From contig NZ_RXNR01000011.1 of the NCBI RefSeq assembly GCF_003966145.1, positions 1-64,000 of the forward strand: a stretch of 64,000 bases of DNA, given 5' to 3'. The translations under genes were made by a program, and so were the position numbers. Positions 26,922 through 35,958 of the stretch are shown in pieces (the first letter of the stretch is position 1; each line of letters starts with the position of its first letter). Source of the DNA: Lysinibacillus telephonicus. GTDB lineage: Bacteria; Bacillota; Bacilli; Bacillales_A; Planococcaceae. The notes under the pieces are model-generated. The model saw only the letters and a program-made list of their open reading frames with translations. It did not search any database and was not told the origin of the DNA.

Positions 26922-27702
26922 ATTTACCTTTAAATTGCTGTGTACGTTTTTCTATAAAGGCTTTAATTCCTTCCAAGTGATCATCTGTTTTTCTCATTCT
27001 CGATTGAGCAGCTGCTTCCATTTCCAAAACTTTTTTAAGCTCTGGCAGCTTTTGGGCATGCAAAATTGCTTTAGTTTCAAGTACCGCTAAAATAGGAGAC
27101 GCAAGGAATTTACCAACTATCTGGTCTACCGTAGCTTCCATCTCCCCTTTTTCAACAATTTGATCAATTAATCCTAAATCTAAAGCTTCTTTTGGTTCCA
27201 TAATGTTGCCTTGCCAAATTAATTGCTTTGCCTTAGTTATACCTACTCGCTCTTTCATAAAGAAGTGACCACCGCCATCTGGGACAAGTCCAATACCGAT
27301 AAAATTCATTGCAAGCTTACTATTTTCTTCTACAACAATTACATCGCACCCAAGTGCCAAACTAAATCCTAACCCTGCTGCAGCACCTTGTATTTGAGCT
27401 ACCGTCACCATCGGCAGTTGGTATAAAGCCAGTACCATTCGAGTTATGTAACCCATAATAATTTCAAAGTCGACTGGATCTCCTGATGTCATCATCATTT
27501 TGATGTCTCCACCAGCTGAGAATATTTTTCCTTCTCCCTTTATTACTAAAATTTGAACTTCTGGATTGTCCTTCAAAAACTCAAAACAATCAGCTAACTC
27601 CTGCATCATTAATAAATTCATTGCATTTGCTATTTTCGGTCTGTTAAACGTTAAAGTTGCACGTCTATCTGCAATATCAACTTTTATCGTTTCATATGCC
27701 AC
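26920..27702 (-). CDS. Enoyl-CoA hydratase/isomerase family protein
   Basis: A crotonase-fold protein of 260 residues, probably hydrating enoyl-CoA in fatty acid breakdown. Visible are the oxyanion-hole segments FSAGGDIKMM and QGAAAGLGFSLALGCDVIV, and GIGLVPDGGGHFFMKE. The acidic catalytic position characteristic of true hydratases is not clear to me, so an isomerase or other CoA activity remains possible. The GTG at 27702 lies about 8 nt after GGGGGT. A FadR-like operator sits 20-37 nt upstream, supporting a lipid role. Confidence 0.82.
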   Translation of the reverse strand: MAYETIKVDIADRRATLTFNRPKIANAMNLLMMQELADCFEFLKDNPEVQILVIKGEGKIFSAGGDIKMMMTSGDPVDFEIIMGYITRMVLALYQLPMVTVAQIQGAAAGLGFSLALGCDVIVVEENSKLAMNFIGIGLVPDGGGHFFMKERVGITKAKQLIWQGNIMEPKEALDLGLIDQIVEKGEMEATVDQIVGKFLASPILAVLETKAILHAQKLPELKKVLEMEAAAQSRMRKTDDHLEGIKAFIEKRTQQFKGK

Positions 27703-27721
27703 AAAGACCACCCCCAATTAA

Positions 27722-27739
27722 TTAATGAACGTTCATTCA
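27722..27739. promoter_or_regulatory. FadR-like operator upstream of the enoyl-CoA hydratase gene
   Basis: TTAATGA-ACGT-TCATTCA matches the FadR half-sites at 6 of 7 and 7 of 7 positions with the right 4-nt centre spacing, though the central TA is absent. It lies in the 71-nt gap before the hydratase start. Confidence 0.6.
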
Positions 27740-27773
27740 GTAACTATATTCAATTTCTTGTTTCACTTTTCCT

Positions 27774-29420
27774 TTATTTACTTAAATATTTCCCAACTTG
27801 TCTTCCTGTAAACAGGCATCCTCCAACAAAAGTACCCTCTAACGATCTGTAACCATGAACACCGCCTCCACCAAATCCACTCACCTCTCCCGCAGCAAAT
27901 AATCCTTGAATTGGTTCTCCAGCTTCATTAAGCACTTGACCATTTAAGTTTGTTTGTAATCCACCCAACGTTTTTCGTGTTAAAATATTTAGCCTAACAG
28001 CAATAAGCGGACCATTTTCAGGGGCAAGTAATTTATGCGGTTTAGCTACTCGAATTAATTTATCTCCCACATAATTTCTCGCACTTTGAATTGCCATCAC
28101 TTGCAAATCTTTTGTAAATTTATTATCCATCTCTCTATCTCTTGCAAGAATCTGATCCTTAATCTTAATAAAATCAATTAGTTCATTGCCCGCAAGTCTA
28201 TTCATCCCATCCACTAAATCTTTTAAACTATCAGCAATGATAAAATCTTCACCATGGTCTTTAAATGCTTGCACAGGTACTGGAGGTCCTGGCAATACAC
28301 GTTTTAATATTTGTTTTATACTCTTATTTGTAAGATCAGGATTTTGCTCAGAGCCAGATAAAGCAAATTCCTTTTCGATAATTTTTTCTGTTAATATGAA
28401 CCAGGAATATTCATAACCTGTCTTTTGTATCGCTTCTAAAGTACTTAATGTATCAAAACCCGGAAAGTTAGGTGCATTAAATCGGTTTCCTAATGCGTCA
28501 AACCACATAGATGATGGACCGGGTAATATTCTTATCCCATGGTTTTTCCAAATCGGATTCCAATTTTTTAGTCCTTCTGTGTAATGCCACATGCGATCTC
28601 GATTTACAATTCGCGCGCCAGTATTTGCAGATATTTTTAACATACTTCCATCTACATAAGCGGGCACTCCCGATACCATACTTTTAGGCGGCGTACCAAG
28701 TCTAGTTGGCCAGTTTTCTCGAACAAGCTCTAAATTCGCTCCTATTCCTCCACTTGCTACAATGACAGCATCTCCATAATATTCGAAATCAGAAATTTCT
28801 ACTCTGGAACTTTCTTGTCCACGTTGAATAGAGCTTTCTTCAAGAATTTTTCCTCGAATTCCGACAACTGAGCCATTCGTTGTAAGAAGTTCATCCACTT
28901 TATGCCGTGGTTTATACTGAATTTTCCCAACTTCTACAGCTTGCTCTACTTTTTTTGCAAAAGGCTCGACAAGTCCTGGGCCTGTTCCCCATACGATATG
29001 AAAACGAGGAACAGAGTTTCCATGCCCTCCTGCCAAAGAGCCACCTCTTTCTGCCCAACCTACAACAGGAAAAAATTTAATTCCAAGCGACTTTAACCAT
29101 TGGTACTTTTCACCGGCTGCAAAATCAACATACGCCTTCGCCCACTGATATCCCCATTTATCTTCATCATCTAATCGATCAAACCCTGCAGTTCCCAGCC
29201 AATCTTGCCAAGCCAGCTCTTTGCTGTCTTTTATTCCAAGTCTTCTCTGTTCAGGTGAATCAACTAAAAATAATCCTCCAAATGACCAAAAGGCTTGCCC
29301 ACCAATTGAATTTGCCGGTTCTTGATCAACAATTAATACATTTTTATTTGCGTCAATTAACTCACATGCCGCTGTCAATCCCGCAAGTCCAGCCCCAACA
29401 ATAATGACATCATATTTCAC
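27774..29420 (-). CDS. FAD-binding dehydrogenase, KstD/fumarate-reductase fold
   Basis: A flavoprotein of 548 residues. The N-terminal dinucleotide fold IIVGAGLAGLTAACELI is followed by the VDQEPANSIGGQAFWSFGG stretch, GDAVIVASGGIGANLE, and a C-terminal FAD site GEVSGFGGGGVHGYRSLEG. These fit the FAD-binding dehydrogenase group related to 3-ketosteroid 1-dehydrogenase and fumarate reductase. No signal peptide or flavin-attachment motif is seen. The substrate is unknown. Cotranscription with the hydratase 71 nt downstream is possible, but a FadR-like box lies between them. Confidence 0.8.
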   Translation of the reverse strand: MKYDVIIVGAGLAGLTAACELIDANKNVLIVDQEPANSIGGQAFWSFGGLFLVDSPEQRRLGIKDSKELAWQDWLGTAGFDRLDDEDKWGYQWAKAYVDFAAGEKYQWLKSLGIKFFPVVGWAERGGSLAGGHGNSVPRFHIVWGTGPGLVEPFAKKVEQAVEVGKIQYKPRHKVDELLTTNGSVVGIRGKILEESSIQRGQESSRVEISDFEYYGDAVIVASGGIGANLELVRENWPTRLGTPPKSMVSGVPAYVDGSMLKISANTGARIVNRDRMWHYTEGLKNWNPIWKNHGIRILPGPSSMWFDALGNRFNAPNFPGFDTLSTLEAIQKTGYEYSWFILTEKIIEKEFALSGSEQNPDLTNKSIKQILKRVLPGPPVPVQAFKDHGEDFIIADSLKDLVDGMNRLAGNELIDFIKIKDQILARDREMDNKFTKDLQVMAIQSARNYVGDKLIRVAKPHKLLAPENGPLIAVRLNILTRKTLGGLQTNLNGQVLNEAGEPIQGLFAAGEVSGFGGGGVHGYRSLEGTFVGGCLFTGRQVGKYLSK

Positions 29421-29750
29421 ACTTCCACCCCTTTGTAAAAGTTAATATAAAACTTCTTGATTCCCTTTTTATTTCCCTTTAATTGCAAGTTATTTTTTTG
29501 TTCATGTTATAAAGCTATCATTCGCTTTATTCACAAAGTTACTGAACATTTTTCTAACGAGAATTTTTGATATAATCGCTATAATATTCTGATTTCTCAA
29601 CAGGAAATCACAACCGTGATAGTCATTTTCGAAAAATTAGAAAAACTCTATTATACGAACTTTATTCGCATTTAAATTGTTTAATGTTCGTGTTTTTAAC
29701 GTTTACTTAAGCGTTTTCATAAGGAATTTTAATTTTTTTATTAAAATCTG

Positions 29751-29780
29751 TTGACAAAGCTGAACAATTGGGATTATGAT
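29751..29780 (+). promoter_or_regulatory. Promoter of serA
   Basis: TTGACA (29751-29756) and TATGAT (29775-29780) are separated by 18 nt, about 33 nt upstream of the T-box leader. Confidence 0.6.
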
Positions 29781-29812
29781 GTTAACAATTAAATCAACGA
29801 AAAAATATTATG

Positions 29813-30031
29813 ACGGAGACATGCTCCTTCATTTGGAATCTAAAGAGAGCTGATGGTTGGTGTAAATCAGCGTTTTCAATGACTGTAGTTCCACTCCCGA
29901 ATTGATAGGCGGAAATTGTAGTATGCCATATCCGAATCATGCACGTTACGCATTTGCTTTCGAGGTTGTTTGAAATATTTATTGTATTTCAGCAACGAAA
30001 AAGGGTGGTACCGCGTAAGTAATGTTAAGTT
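29813..30031 (+). ncRNA. Serine T-box leader of serA
   Basis: A tRNA-sensing leader. The conserved T-box AGGGTGGTACCGCG is at 30002-30015 and a stem I region has the AGAGAGC...GGTTGGTG features (29843-29862). The probable specifier is TCC (29890-29892) followed by the usual purine, a serine codon, which agrees with the serA gene downstream. Uncharged tRNA-Ser would favour antitermination and raise serine synthesis. Specifier assignment is by eye. Confidence 0.85.
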
Positions 30032-30078
30032 AGCCTTTCGCCCCTTACATAATTGTAGGGAGTGAAAGGCTTTTTATA
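30032..30078 (+). terminator. T-box regulated terminator before serA
   Basis: AGCCTTTC (30032-30039) pairs with GAAAGGCT (30064-30071), with inner pairing CCCTTAC/GTAGGG, followed by TTTTATATT. Confidence 0.85.
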
Positions 30079-30171
30079 TTTATTACCCTTTCCACAAGAT
30101 GAGCTAGTGGTTTAGGTACAAAATTATCAAAATTATTTGGAAAAATTATTTTTAAAGGAGAGTTTTAATCA

Positions 30172-31791
30172 ATGGTAACAAAAACTACAACTGCAACTAA
30201 TGTAATTAACGTATTTATCGCTGACCCGTTAAGTGAAGATGGTATTTTCCCTCTTCGTCAGGAAACTGGACTAAACTTAAATGTCATTATAGATACAGGT
30301 CTTACAGCAGAACAATTAATCGCAAAAATCGAAGACATACATGTTTTACTTGTACGCAGCCAAACAAAAGTTACTCGTGAAATTATTGAAGCTGCTAAAA
30401 ATTTAAAATTAATTGGTCGTGCGGGTGTTGGTGTTGATAATATCGACTTAGCTGCTGCAACTGAACATGGGATCATCGTAGTTAACGCACCAGATGGAAA
30501 CACAAACTCTGCGGCAGAACATACAATTGCAATGATGACGTCTCTTGCTCGCCACATTCCTCAAGCTTATAATTCATTAAAAAATGGTAAGTGGGATCGT
30601 AAATCTTATGTTGGGGTTGAGCTTAAAAATAAAACTTTAGGTGTTGTTGGTTTCGGCCGTATCGGTGCAGAAGTTGCTTACCGCGCTAAAGGTCAACGTA
30701 TGGAAGTGATGGCATATGACCCATTCTTAACAGAAGAACGTGCGAAAGAACTTGGCGTAACAAAAGCAACAGTTGAAGAAATTTGCGAAGCTGCAGATTT
30801 TATTACAGTGCATACTCCATTATTACCTGAAACACGCAACTTAATTAACAAAGAAAAATTCGCTATGATGAAAGATGGCGTACGTATTATTAACTGTGCT
30901 CGTGGTGGTATTATTAACGAAGATGACCTATACGATGCAATCGTAGAAGGAAAAGTAGCAGGTGCAGCCCTTGACGTATTCGTTGAAGAGCCTGCAACAG
31001 ATCACAAACTATTAACGTTGCCGCAAGTAATTGCTACACCACATTTAGGTGCGTCAACAATTGAAGCTCAAGAATCTGTAGCAGTTGACGTCTCTAACGA
31101 CATTATTAAATTCTTCAAAACAGGCACTGTAACAAACCCAGTTAATATGCCGTCAATTCCAAAAGAATTGCTTGCACAAGTAGAGCCATTCTTTGAATTA
31201 GCTGAAAAATTAGGAGCATTTTTATCTCAAGTTACTGCTGGCCCAGTAAAAGAAATCAACATTTCATATGCTGGTGAAGTTGCAAATTATGATGTTCGCC
31301 CGCTAACTGCAAACGGATTAAAAGGGCTATTAAAGAAAAACCATGGCGAACACGTAAACGATGTGAATGCACGCTACTTATCTGAGCGTGTTGGCATTAA
31401 AATTAATGAACATAAAACAACAACAGCAAAAGGCTTCACTAACTTAATTACAGTTGAAGTAAAAACTGAAAACGAAGTGCATTCAGTAGCTGGTACATTA
31501 CTGAATGGTTTAGGTGCTCGTATCGTAAAAGTTGAAAACTATGTAGTAGACGTGATTCCACAAGGTCACTTATTATACATTAAAAACACTGACAAACCAG
31601 GTGCAATCGGGCGTGTAGCAACAAAGCTGGCTGAAAAAGAGATTAACATCGCAACAATGCAAGTAGGACGTGATCAAGTAGGCGGTACAGCTGTAATGAT
31701 GCTTACAATTGATAATGAAGTTACGGCATTAGACTTGGAATATGTTGCTCAACTTGAAAATATTGATGAAGTAAAAGCAATTACATTATAA
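30172..31791 (+). CDS. serA: D-3-phosphoglycerate dehydrogenase SerA
   Basis: SerA catalyses the first step of serine biosynthesis from 3-phosphoglycerate with NAD. The substrate and NAD domains show [12 protein letters not shown], the Rossmann [23 protein letters not shown] and the catalytic histidine in TPHLGAST. An intervening regulatory domain and a C-terminal ACT domain (about 468-539; [19 protein letters not shown]) follow, as in the long Bacillus type. At 539 residues it is slightly longer than usual because of an extended N-terminus (TKTTTATN). The ATG has AAAGGAGAG upstream. Control is by the serine T-box. Confidence 0.95.
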   Translation: MVTKTTTATNVINVFIADPLSEDGIFPLRQETGLNLNVIIDTGLTAEQLIAKIEDIHVLLVRSQTKVTREIIEAAKNLKLIGRAGVGVDNIDLAAATEHGIIVVNAPDGNTNSAAEHTIAMMTSLARHIPQAYNSLKNGKWDRKSYVGVELKNKTLGVVGFGRIGAEVAYRAKGQRMEVMAYDPFLTEERAKELGVTKATVEEICEAADFITVHTPLLPETRNLINKEKFAMMKDGVRIINCARGGIINEDDLYDAIVEGKVAGAALDVFVEEPATDHKLLTLPQVIATPHLGASTIEAQESVAVDVSNDIIKFFKTGTVTNPVNMPSIPKELLAQVEPFFELAEKLGAFLSQVTAGPVKEINISYAGEVANYDVRPLTANGLKGLLKKNHGEHVNDVNARYLSERVGIKINEHKTTTAKGFTNLITVEVKTENEVHSVAGTLLNGLGARIVKVENYVVDVIPQGHLLYIKNTDKPGAIGRVATKLAEKEINIATMQVGRDQVGGTAVMMLTIDNEVTALDLEYVAQLENIDEVKAITL

Positions 31792-31810
31792 CTTTATATT
31801 AAATCGGTTA

Positions 31811-31841
31811 AGAGCCACGCATATATTGCTGGCTCTCTTTT
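31811..31841 (+). terminator. Terminator of serA
   Basis: AGAGCCA pairs with TGGCTCT around a 12-nt loop, followed by CTTTTTATT. Confidence 0.75.
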
Positions 31842-31941
31842 TATTGGCTCAATAAGTTTGGTATGAATACATAAATTTTCTTTCTAAGAGCAAAATAAAT
31901 GAAATGTATGCAAAGAGAAACAAAAAAGGGGAAACAAAAAA

Positions 31942-32919
31942 TTGTTTGATAATCAATCAAAACAGCATCAACAATTAGAACAAAATTCTCTTCTAAAGAA
32001 AAAAAGCATTGACCCTAATTTAGAAAGTACAATTGAAATTTTAAAAACGATTTATTCCATACCTTTAAATAGTGATATAAAAATCCGCAACATTTTAATT
32101 GGCGGTTTAAACAAAAAAGCCTCAATTATTTATATTAGTACAATTTCAGATTCTAAAATAATTGAGAAACAAGTTATTGAGCCTTTACTTTCAAACAATG
32201 ATGATTCTAAAGATATAGAAAATATCGTCTCCGCTCAATCAATTAAAACCTTTGAAAAAATTGAAGATGTGCTGTCGGAAATAAATAAAGGAAATGCAGC
32301 ACTTCTTGTAGATGGATATTCGGAAGCCTTTCTAATTGGCTCCAGCAACTTTCAAGGCAGAGCTATTGAAAAAACAGAGAATGAGGTTGTTTTAAAAGGT
32401 CCCAAAGAAGCGTTTAATGAAAAAGGCAGCACGAACATCTCATTAATCAGGAAAAAAATTAAGAGTGAAAATCTTGTTGTTGAAGTAATTACTGTCTCCC
32501 AAACTTCAAAAAATGAATTGTATATAGTTTATAAGAAAGATTTAGTTAATAATGAATTGCTAAATACTATTAAAGAAAAAGTTAATTCCATAGAAGTCGA
32601 TTCAATTCAAAATCTTTCATTAATGGAACAATATATTGAAGAACGTAAAAATTCCATTTTCCCAACCATTTTATATACTGAAAGACCTGACCGAGCAGCT
32701 TCATTTATTGAAGATGGCTTCATCGTTTTATTGATGGAAAATTCCCCATCTTCTTTGGTGCTGCCCGCTACCTTTTGGTCATTTTTCCATACTTCCGAGG
32801 ACTACTATTTGAGATTCTTATACGGAAATTTTATAAGAATTTTACGGTTACTTGCATTATTAATCACTTTATTTATCCATTTCATGAGGCTATCCGATAT
32901 ATTCAATTCGGTTTTTTAA
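31942..32919 (+). pseudogene. Truncated germinant receptor A subunit (GerA family)
   Basis: This carries the N-terminal soluble domain of a GerA-family spore germinant receptor subunit, recognisable by ALLVDGYSEAFLIG, the VLKGPKEAF motif, the ISLIRKKI block and ILYTERPDRAASF. It runs only up to the first membrane segment (SPSSLVLPATFWSFFHTSEDYY, then ITLFIHF). The remaining five or so helices are missing. Family members have about 480-520 residues; this has 325, and its last 12 residues are out of register. At about 32870-32885 the DNA passes directly into a gerB 3' segment in another frame. It starts at a TTG after AAAGGGG. Loss of receptor function is inferred. Confidence 0.8.
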
Positions 32920-33233
32920 CTAATGTGGAATCCTTGTTTTTCCCTTTTTGGCTACTTTCTACTTTTACACGCTTTGCGTTTTATTTTTATATTAGCTCTT
33001 TACTTTTTGGAACGATATTTAAAATACGCCAGTTTGAATATATCATCCCTACATTGGCAACCGTAACCGTACTTTTAGGCTCAATACCAGAGACTCCAAC
33101 TTTCTCTATTTTTTATTTAAGAGTAGCTCTTCTACACACCGCAACTCCTATATTTTTGTTATTACCCTTCCTATTATGGGTTTTGGCAAAACTGAAAGGG
33201 GATGTTAAACCTGAAAAAACAAAAACCTCTTAG
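32874..33233 (+). pseudogene. 3' remnant of germinant receptor B subunit (GerB family)
   Basis: In a frame different from the gerA fragment lies the C-terminal third of a GerAB-type permease: YPFHEAIRYIQF, then NVESLFFPFWLLSTFTRFAF, LFGTIFKIRQFEYIIP and a final hydrophobic segment LPFLLWVLAKLKG. The first two thirds (about seven helices) and the start codon are absent. A single deletion joining the middle of gerA to the middle of gerB explains both fragments. Its end overlaps the gerC start by 32 nt, the usual gerABC arrangement. Confidence 0.8.
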
Positions 33234-34464
33234 TAAAATTATTTATTTCTTATTTCTATTGCTAATCCTAAGTGGATGCTGGGATCAAACAAAAATAGAT
33301 GAAAGAGCATATGTAATTGCCATCGGTTTAGATAAAGGCGATAATGAAAATCAAATTAAAATTACTTATTTAATTACAAATCCAGAGCTTTCAAAGCAAG
33401 AAGGGGGCTCAAGTAACGAACCGCCACGAGAAATTATTACATTCCAAACAAACGATTTGATATCTGCCAAAGATATGGCAAATACTGTAGTTGCAAAAGA
33501 AATAACATATAGCCAATTAGGTGTCTTTTTAGTATCAGAGGAATTAGCAAAGGACAAGGATTTAATAAGATGCATGTATGATGCTACAAAAGATAGAGAA
33601 ATTAAACGTAGTACACGTTTTATCGTAACAAAAGAAAATGCAAGTGATTTCTTAAAAGAAAATCAACCTAAACTCGAGACAAGAATCCATAAATATTTTG
33701 AATTAATACTTGATGATGGCATCGAAAAGGGCTATATACCTGATTCAAGACTTTACGGATATTTTAGGATAACCGAAGCAGATGCCGATCTCTATTTAGC
33801 AATTTATGGAACAACCGAGAGGAATAATTCCGGAAAAAACCATGGTGATGAAGATCAATTTTTAGCAGGAGAGTTGATAACAGAAGGACAAACAAATAAT
33901 ACTCAATTTAGCGGATCAGCTGTTTTTAAGGAAGGTAAAATGGTTGGAAAACTAAATAGTGAAGAAACACGGCTTTCTACCATATTAAATGAATCTTTAA
34001 ATGCAGAAGATATGTTAACAACATTTCCTGATCCATTTAATGAAAAGTATCGAATTACCACCAGAATTATGAAGAAAAGTAAAAATAAAGTGAAAATGAA
34101 CTTAAAAAACGGAACTCCTACTATTGACGTTACTATTCCACTTTATATTGAAGTTTTATCAAACCACAGCATGGTTAACTATGCAAAAAACAAAGAAAAA
34201 AGAGATTACTTAAAGAAATATTTAGATGACAGAATAACAAGTAAATTTAATAATCTTGTAAAGAGAACGCAGGAGGAATTTAAAGGTCAACCATTTGGTT
34301 GGTCGCTAATAGGAAGGAAGGAATTCTTGACAATTCCAGAATATGATAATTTTGACTGGGTGAAAACATATCCAAGTATGAAAGTAAATATTTCAGTAGA
34401 AATCAAGTTTGGCGAGTTCGGTCGTCAAAGTGAACTGCCAGATTTACAAGAAGTGAGAGATTAA
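33202..34464 (+). CDS. Germinant receptor C subunit, Ger(x)C lipoprotein
   Basis: A 420-residue lipoprotein: signal segment with LSGC (Cys26) immediately followed by the hallmark WDQTKIDERAYVIAIGLDKG. The rest shows the three-domain GerC pattern (EITYSQLGVFLVSEELAK, then FSGSAVFKEGKMVGKL). GerC sits on the spore inner membrane with A and B subunits. The gene is intact although its A and B partners are not. ATG 33202 directly abuts GGGG; a CTG nine bases later has better spacing, so the start is uncertain. It could still partner with receptors encoded elsewhere. Confidence 0.88.
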   Translation: MLNLKKQKPLSKIIYFLFLLLILSGCWDQTKIDERAYVIAIGLDKGDNENQIKITYLITNPELSKQEGGSSNEPPREIITFQTNDLISAKDMANTVVAKEITYSQLGVFLVSEELAKDKDLIRCMYDATKDREIKRSTRFIVTKENASDFLKENQPKLETRIHKYFELILDDGIEKGYIPDSRLYGYFRITEADADLYLAIYGTTERNNSGKNHGDEDQFLAGELITEGQTNNTQFSGSAVFKEGKMVGKLNSEETRLSTILNESLNAEDMLTTFPDPFNEKYRITTRIMKKSKNKVKMNLKNGTPTIDVTIPLYIEVLSNHSMVNYAKNKEKRDYLKKYLDDRITSKFNNLVKRTQEEFKGQPFGWSLIGRKEFLTIPEYDNFDWVKTYPSMKVNISVEIKFGEFGRQSELPDLQEVRD

Positions 34465-34466
34465 AT

Positions 34467-34631
34467 TTGAATGTATTCATTTGGGTAATCATAATGATAA
34501 TGTTAATTTATTCGGTTGGTTTTTCAATTACGCTTTGGAAAGAAAAAAATAAAGTAGGCTCAATTGCAGTTTTTATTTTAGCTCTACTTATTGCAATCAT
34601 TCCGCTTTTCACAAATATTAGTATTGAGTAA
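34467..34631 (+). CDS. Small two-helix protein, germinant receptor D-type
   Basis: A TTG two bases after the gerC stop opens a 54-residue protein with two membrane segments (FIWVIIMIMLIYSVGFSI and AVFILALLIAIIPLF) joined by a short charged loop (LWKEKNKVGS). GAAGTGAGAG at the end of gerC serves as ribosome site. Such small two-helix proteins (D subunits) accompany several Bacillus germinant receptor operons and modulate them. Assignment rests on size, topology and position. Confidence 0.65.
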   Translation: MNVFIWVIIMIMLIYSVGFSITLWKEKNKVGSIAVFILALLIAIIPLFTNISIE

Positions 34632-34790
34632 TAGGAAAGTGCGAAACGCTTTGTTAAAGATTAATTTTCTTATTAAGTTGTAAAGGTAAAAATTTAGAAG
34701 ATTTTCGTTTATTCCGTGGAACACAAATTACCTCGGGGGCTGTGCTTCTTCCGTGAACACTCTTTAAAAAATTTTATACTTCTTCTTTAA
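34632..34790. repeat. Gene-free stretch with a repeated 3' block
   Basis: The segment 34757-34786 recurs with one mismatch at 58625-58654. The preceding TCGGGGGCTGTGCT (about 34730) resembles TCGAGGGGCCGGGTGCT near 58600. Both copies lie just downstream of a minus-strand gene end. I see no reading frame here. Confidence 0.45.
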
Positions 34791-34794
34791 TAAA

Positions 34795-34831
34795 ACAGCG
34801 AAATGACTATTATCTCATCATTTCGCTTTGT
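34795..34831 (-). terminator. Terminator of the HAD phosphatase gene
   Basis: AGCGAAATGA pairs exactly with TCATTTCGCT, with TGTTTTATT following on the minus strand. Confidence 0.75.
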
Positions 34832-34836
34832 TGTTT

Positions 34837-35625
34837 TTATAGACTTTTTAGAAGCTCTTTAAATTCAGTTAATGATTTTACTTCGTATGTTGGAGTAACT
34901 TGTGAGTTGTTCATATTTCCTTCTCGATTAATCCACACGTTTTTCATGCCAACTCGAGAGGAGCCTAAAATATCCGTATTTAAATTATCCCCGACCATAA
35001 TTCCTTCACTTGCAGTAATACCTGCTTTGTCCATCATAAATTCGAACAACGATGCATCTGGCTTCCCTTTACCAAAATCACCTGAAATAATAATATGATC
35101 AAAATACGGTACAATTCCCGGGGTAATTTCTAATTTTAAATTTTGCAAGCTTGGCGCTCCATTTGTTAATAGTACTAATTGATAATTTCCTTTTAACGCA
35201 TCTAATACTGCAAAAGTATCTTCATATACAAAAGGTGATTTTTTGCGCTCTTCAACAAAGTGTTCTCCTAGTTCAGCACCAAGTTGAGCATTGTCTATAC
35301 CTAAAGCATTTAGTCCATTTGTCCAAGCATTTTTTCGGTACTCTGGAACAATTCCCTTCATCTTCTGAAATGAATCAGTTGGATCATCAAAAGTTCCCCA
35401 AAGCCCTTCGAAAGGATTAATTCCAATTAATACAGTGTAATCATATATTTCATATGATTCATAAAGGCGTCGAGCCTCTTGTCGAACCGCTTCTTCTAAT
35501 TTTGCCGGGTCTACATCACATTTGAGTGCTGCATAATCACACGTTTTCTCAAAAGCTGTTTTTATACTTTTTTTATCCCATAATAATGTATCGTCTAAAT
35601 CAAATATGATGGTATTTATTGACAT
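34837..35625 (-). CDS. HAD-family hydrolase
   Basis: A 262-residue HAD phosphatase with all four motifs: nucleophile Asp in FDLDDTLLW, Thr/Asn in LLTNGAPS, lysine in GKGKPDASLF, and acidic VGDNLNTD. The alpha-helical cap of subclass I lies at about 15-110. Related proteins are nucleotidases or sugar phosphatases; the substrate here is not known. It is a single gene with its own terminator. Confidence 0.85.
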   Translation of the reverse strand: MSINTIIFDLDDTLLWDKKSIKTAFEKTCDYAALKCDVDPAKLEEAVRQEARRLYESYEIYDYTVLIGINPFEGLWGTFDDPTDSFQKMKGIVPEYRKNAWTNGLNALGIDNAQLGAELGEHFVEERKKSPFVYEDTFAVLDALKGNYQLVLLTNGAPSLQNLKLEITPGIVPYFDHIIISGDFGKGKPDASLFEFMMDKAGITASEGIMVGDNLNTDILGSSRVGMKNVWINREGNMNNSQVTPTYEVKSLTEFKELLKSL

Positions 35626-35958
35626 TTCAAATTCTCCTATGTATTTTTATAGTATTCTTATATTTATTTTAACATATTTTCAGAATTGTTAGGATAACCG
35701 TTAAAGTTTCGTTATAATAAAGATGTCGTCTGATTCGAGACGACAGTTTTCTACGAAAATGGCTGTACCATCTCAGGAGCAGTGTTTATAGTTTTCCCTT
35801 TGTGAACAGCTTTTGGAAAAAAGTCATACTACACACTCCTGTATGCATAAAATACCTTTGTGCCAATCGGGGACCGGTAAATTAACTTTAGATGCTCGTT
35901 GGCATACGCTAGCCATTATTCAAAAATTTTATTTTTTTCAAATAAGGAGAGGGATTCT
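35626..35958. other. Gene-free region with possible structured leader of yvbH
   Basis: This 333-nt region contains TATAAT at 35713-35718. A GTCGTCT/AGACGAC hairpin (35725-35744) lies a few bases later, and near the 3' end TGCCAATCG faces CGTTGGCA (about 35872-35912). It may be a 5' leader with structure ahead of yvbH. It matches no riboswitch class I know. Confidence 0.35.
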
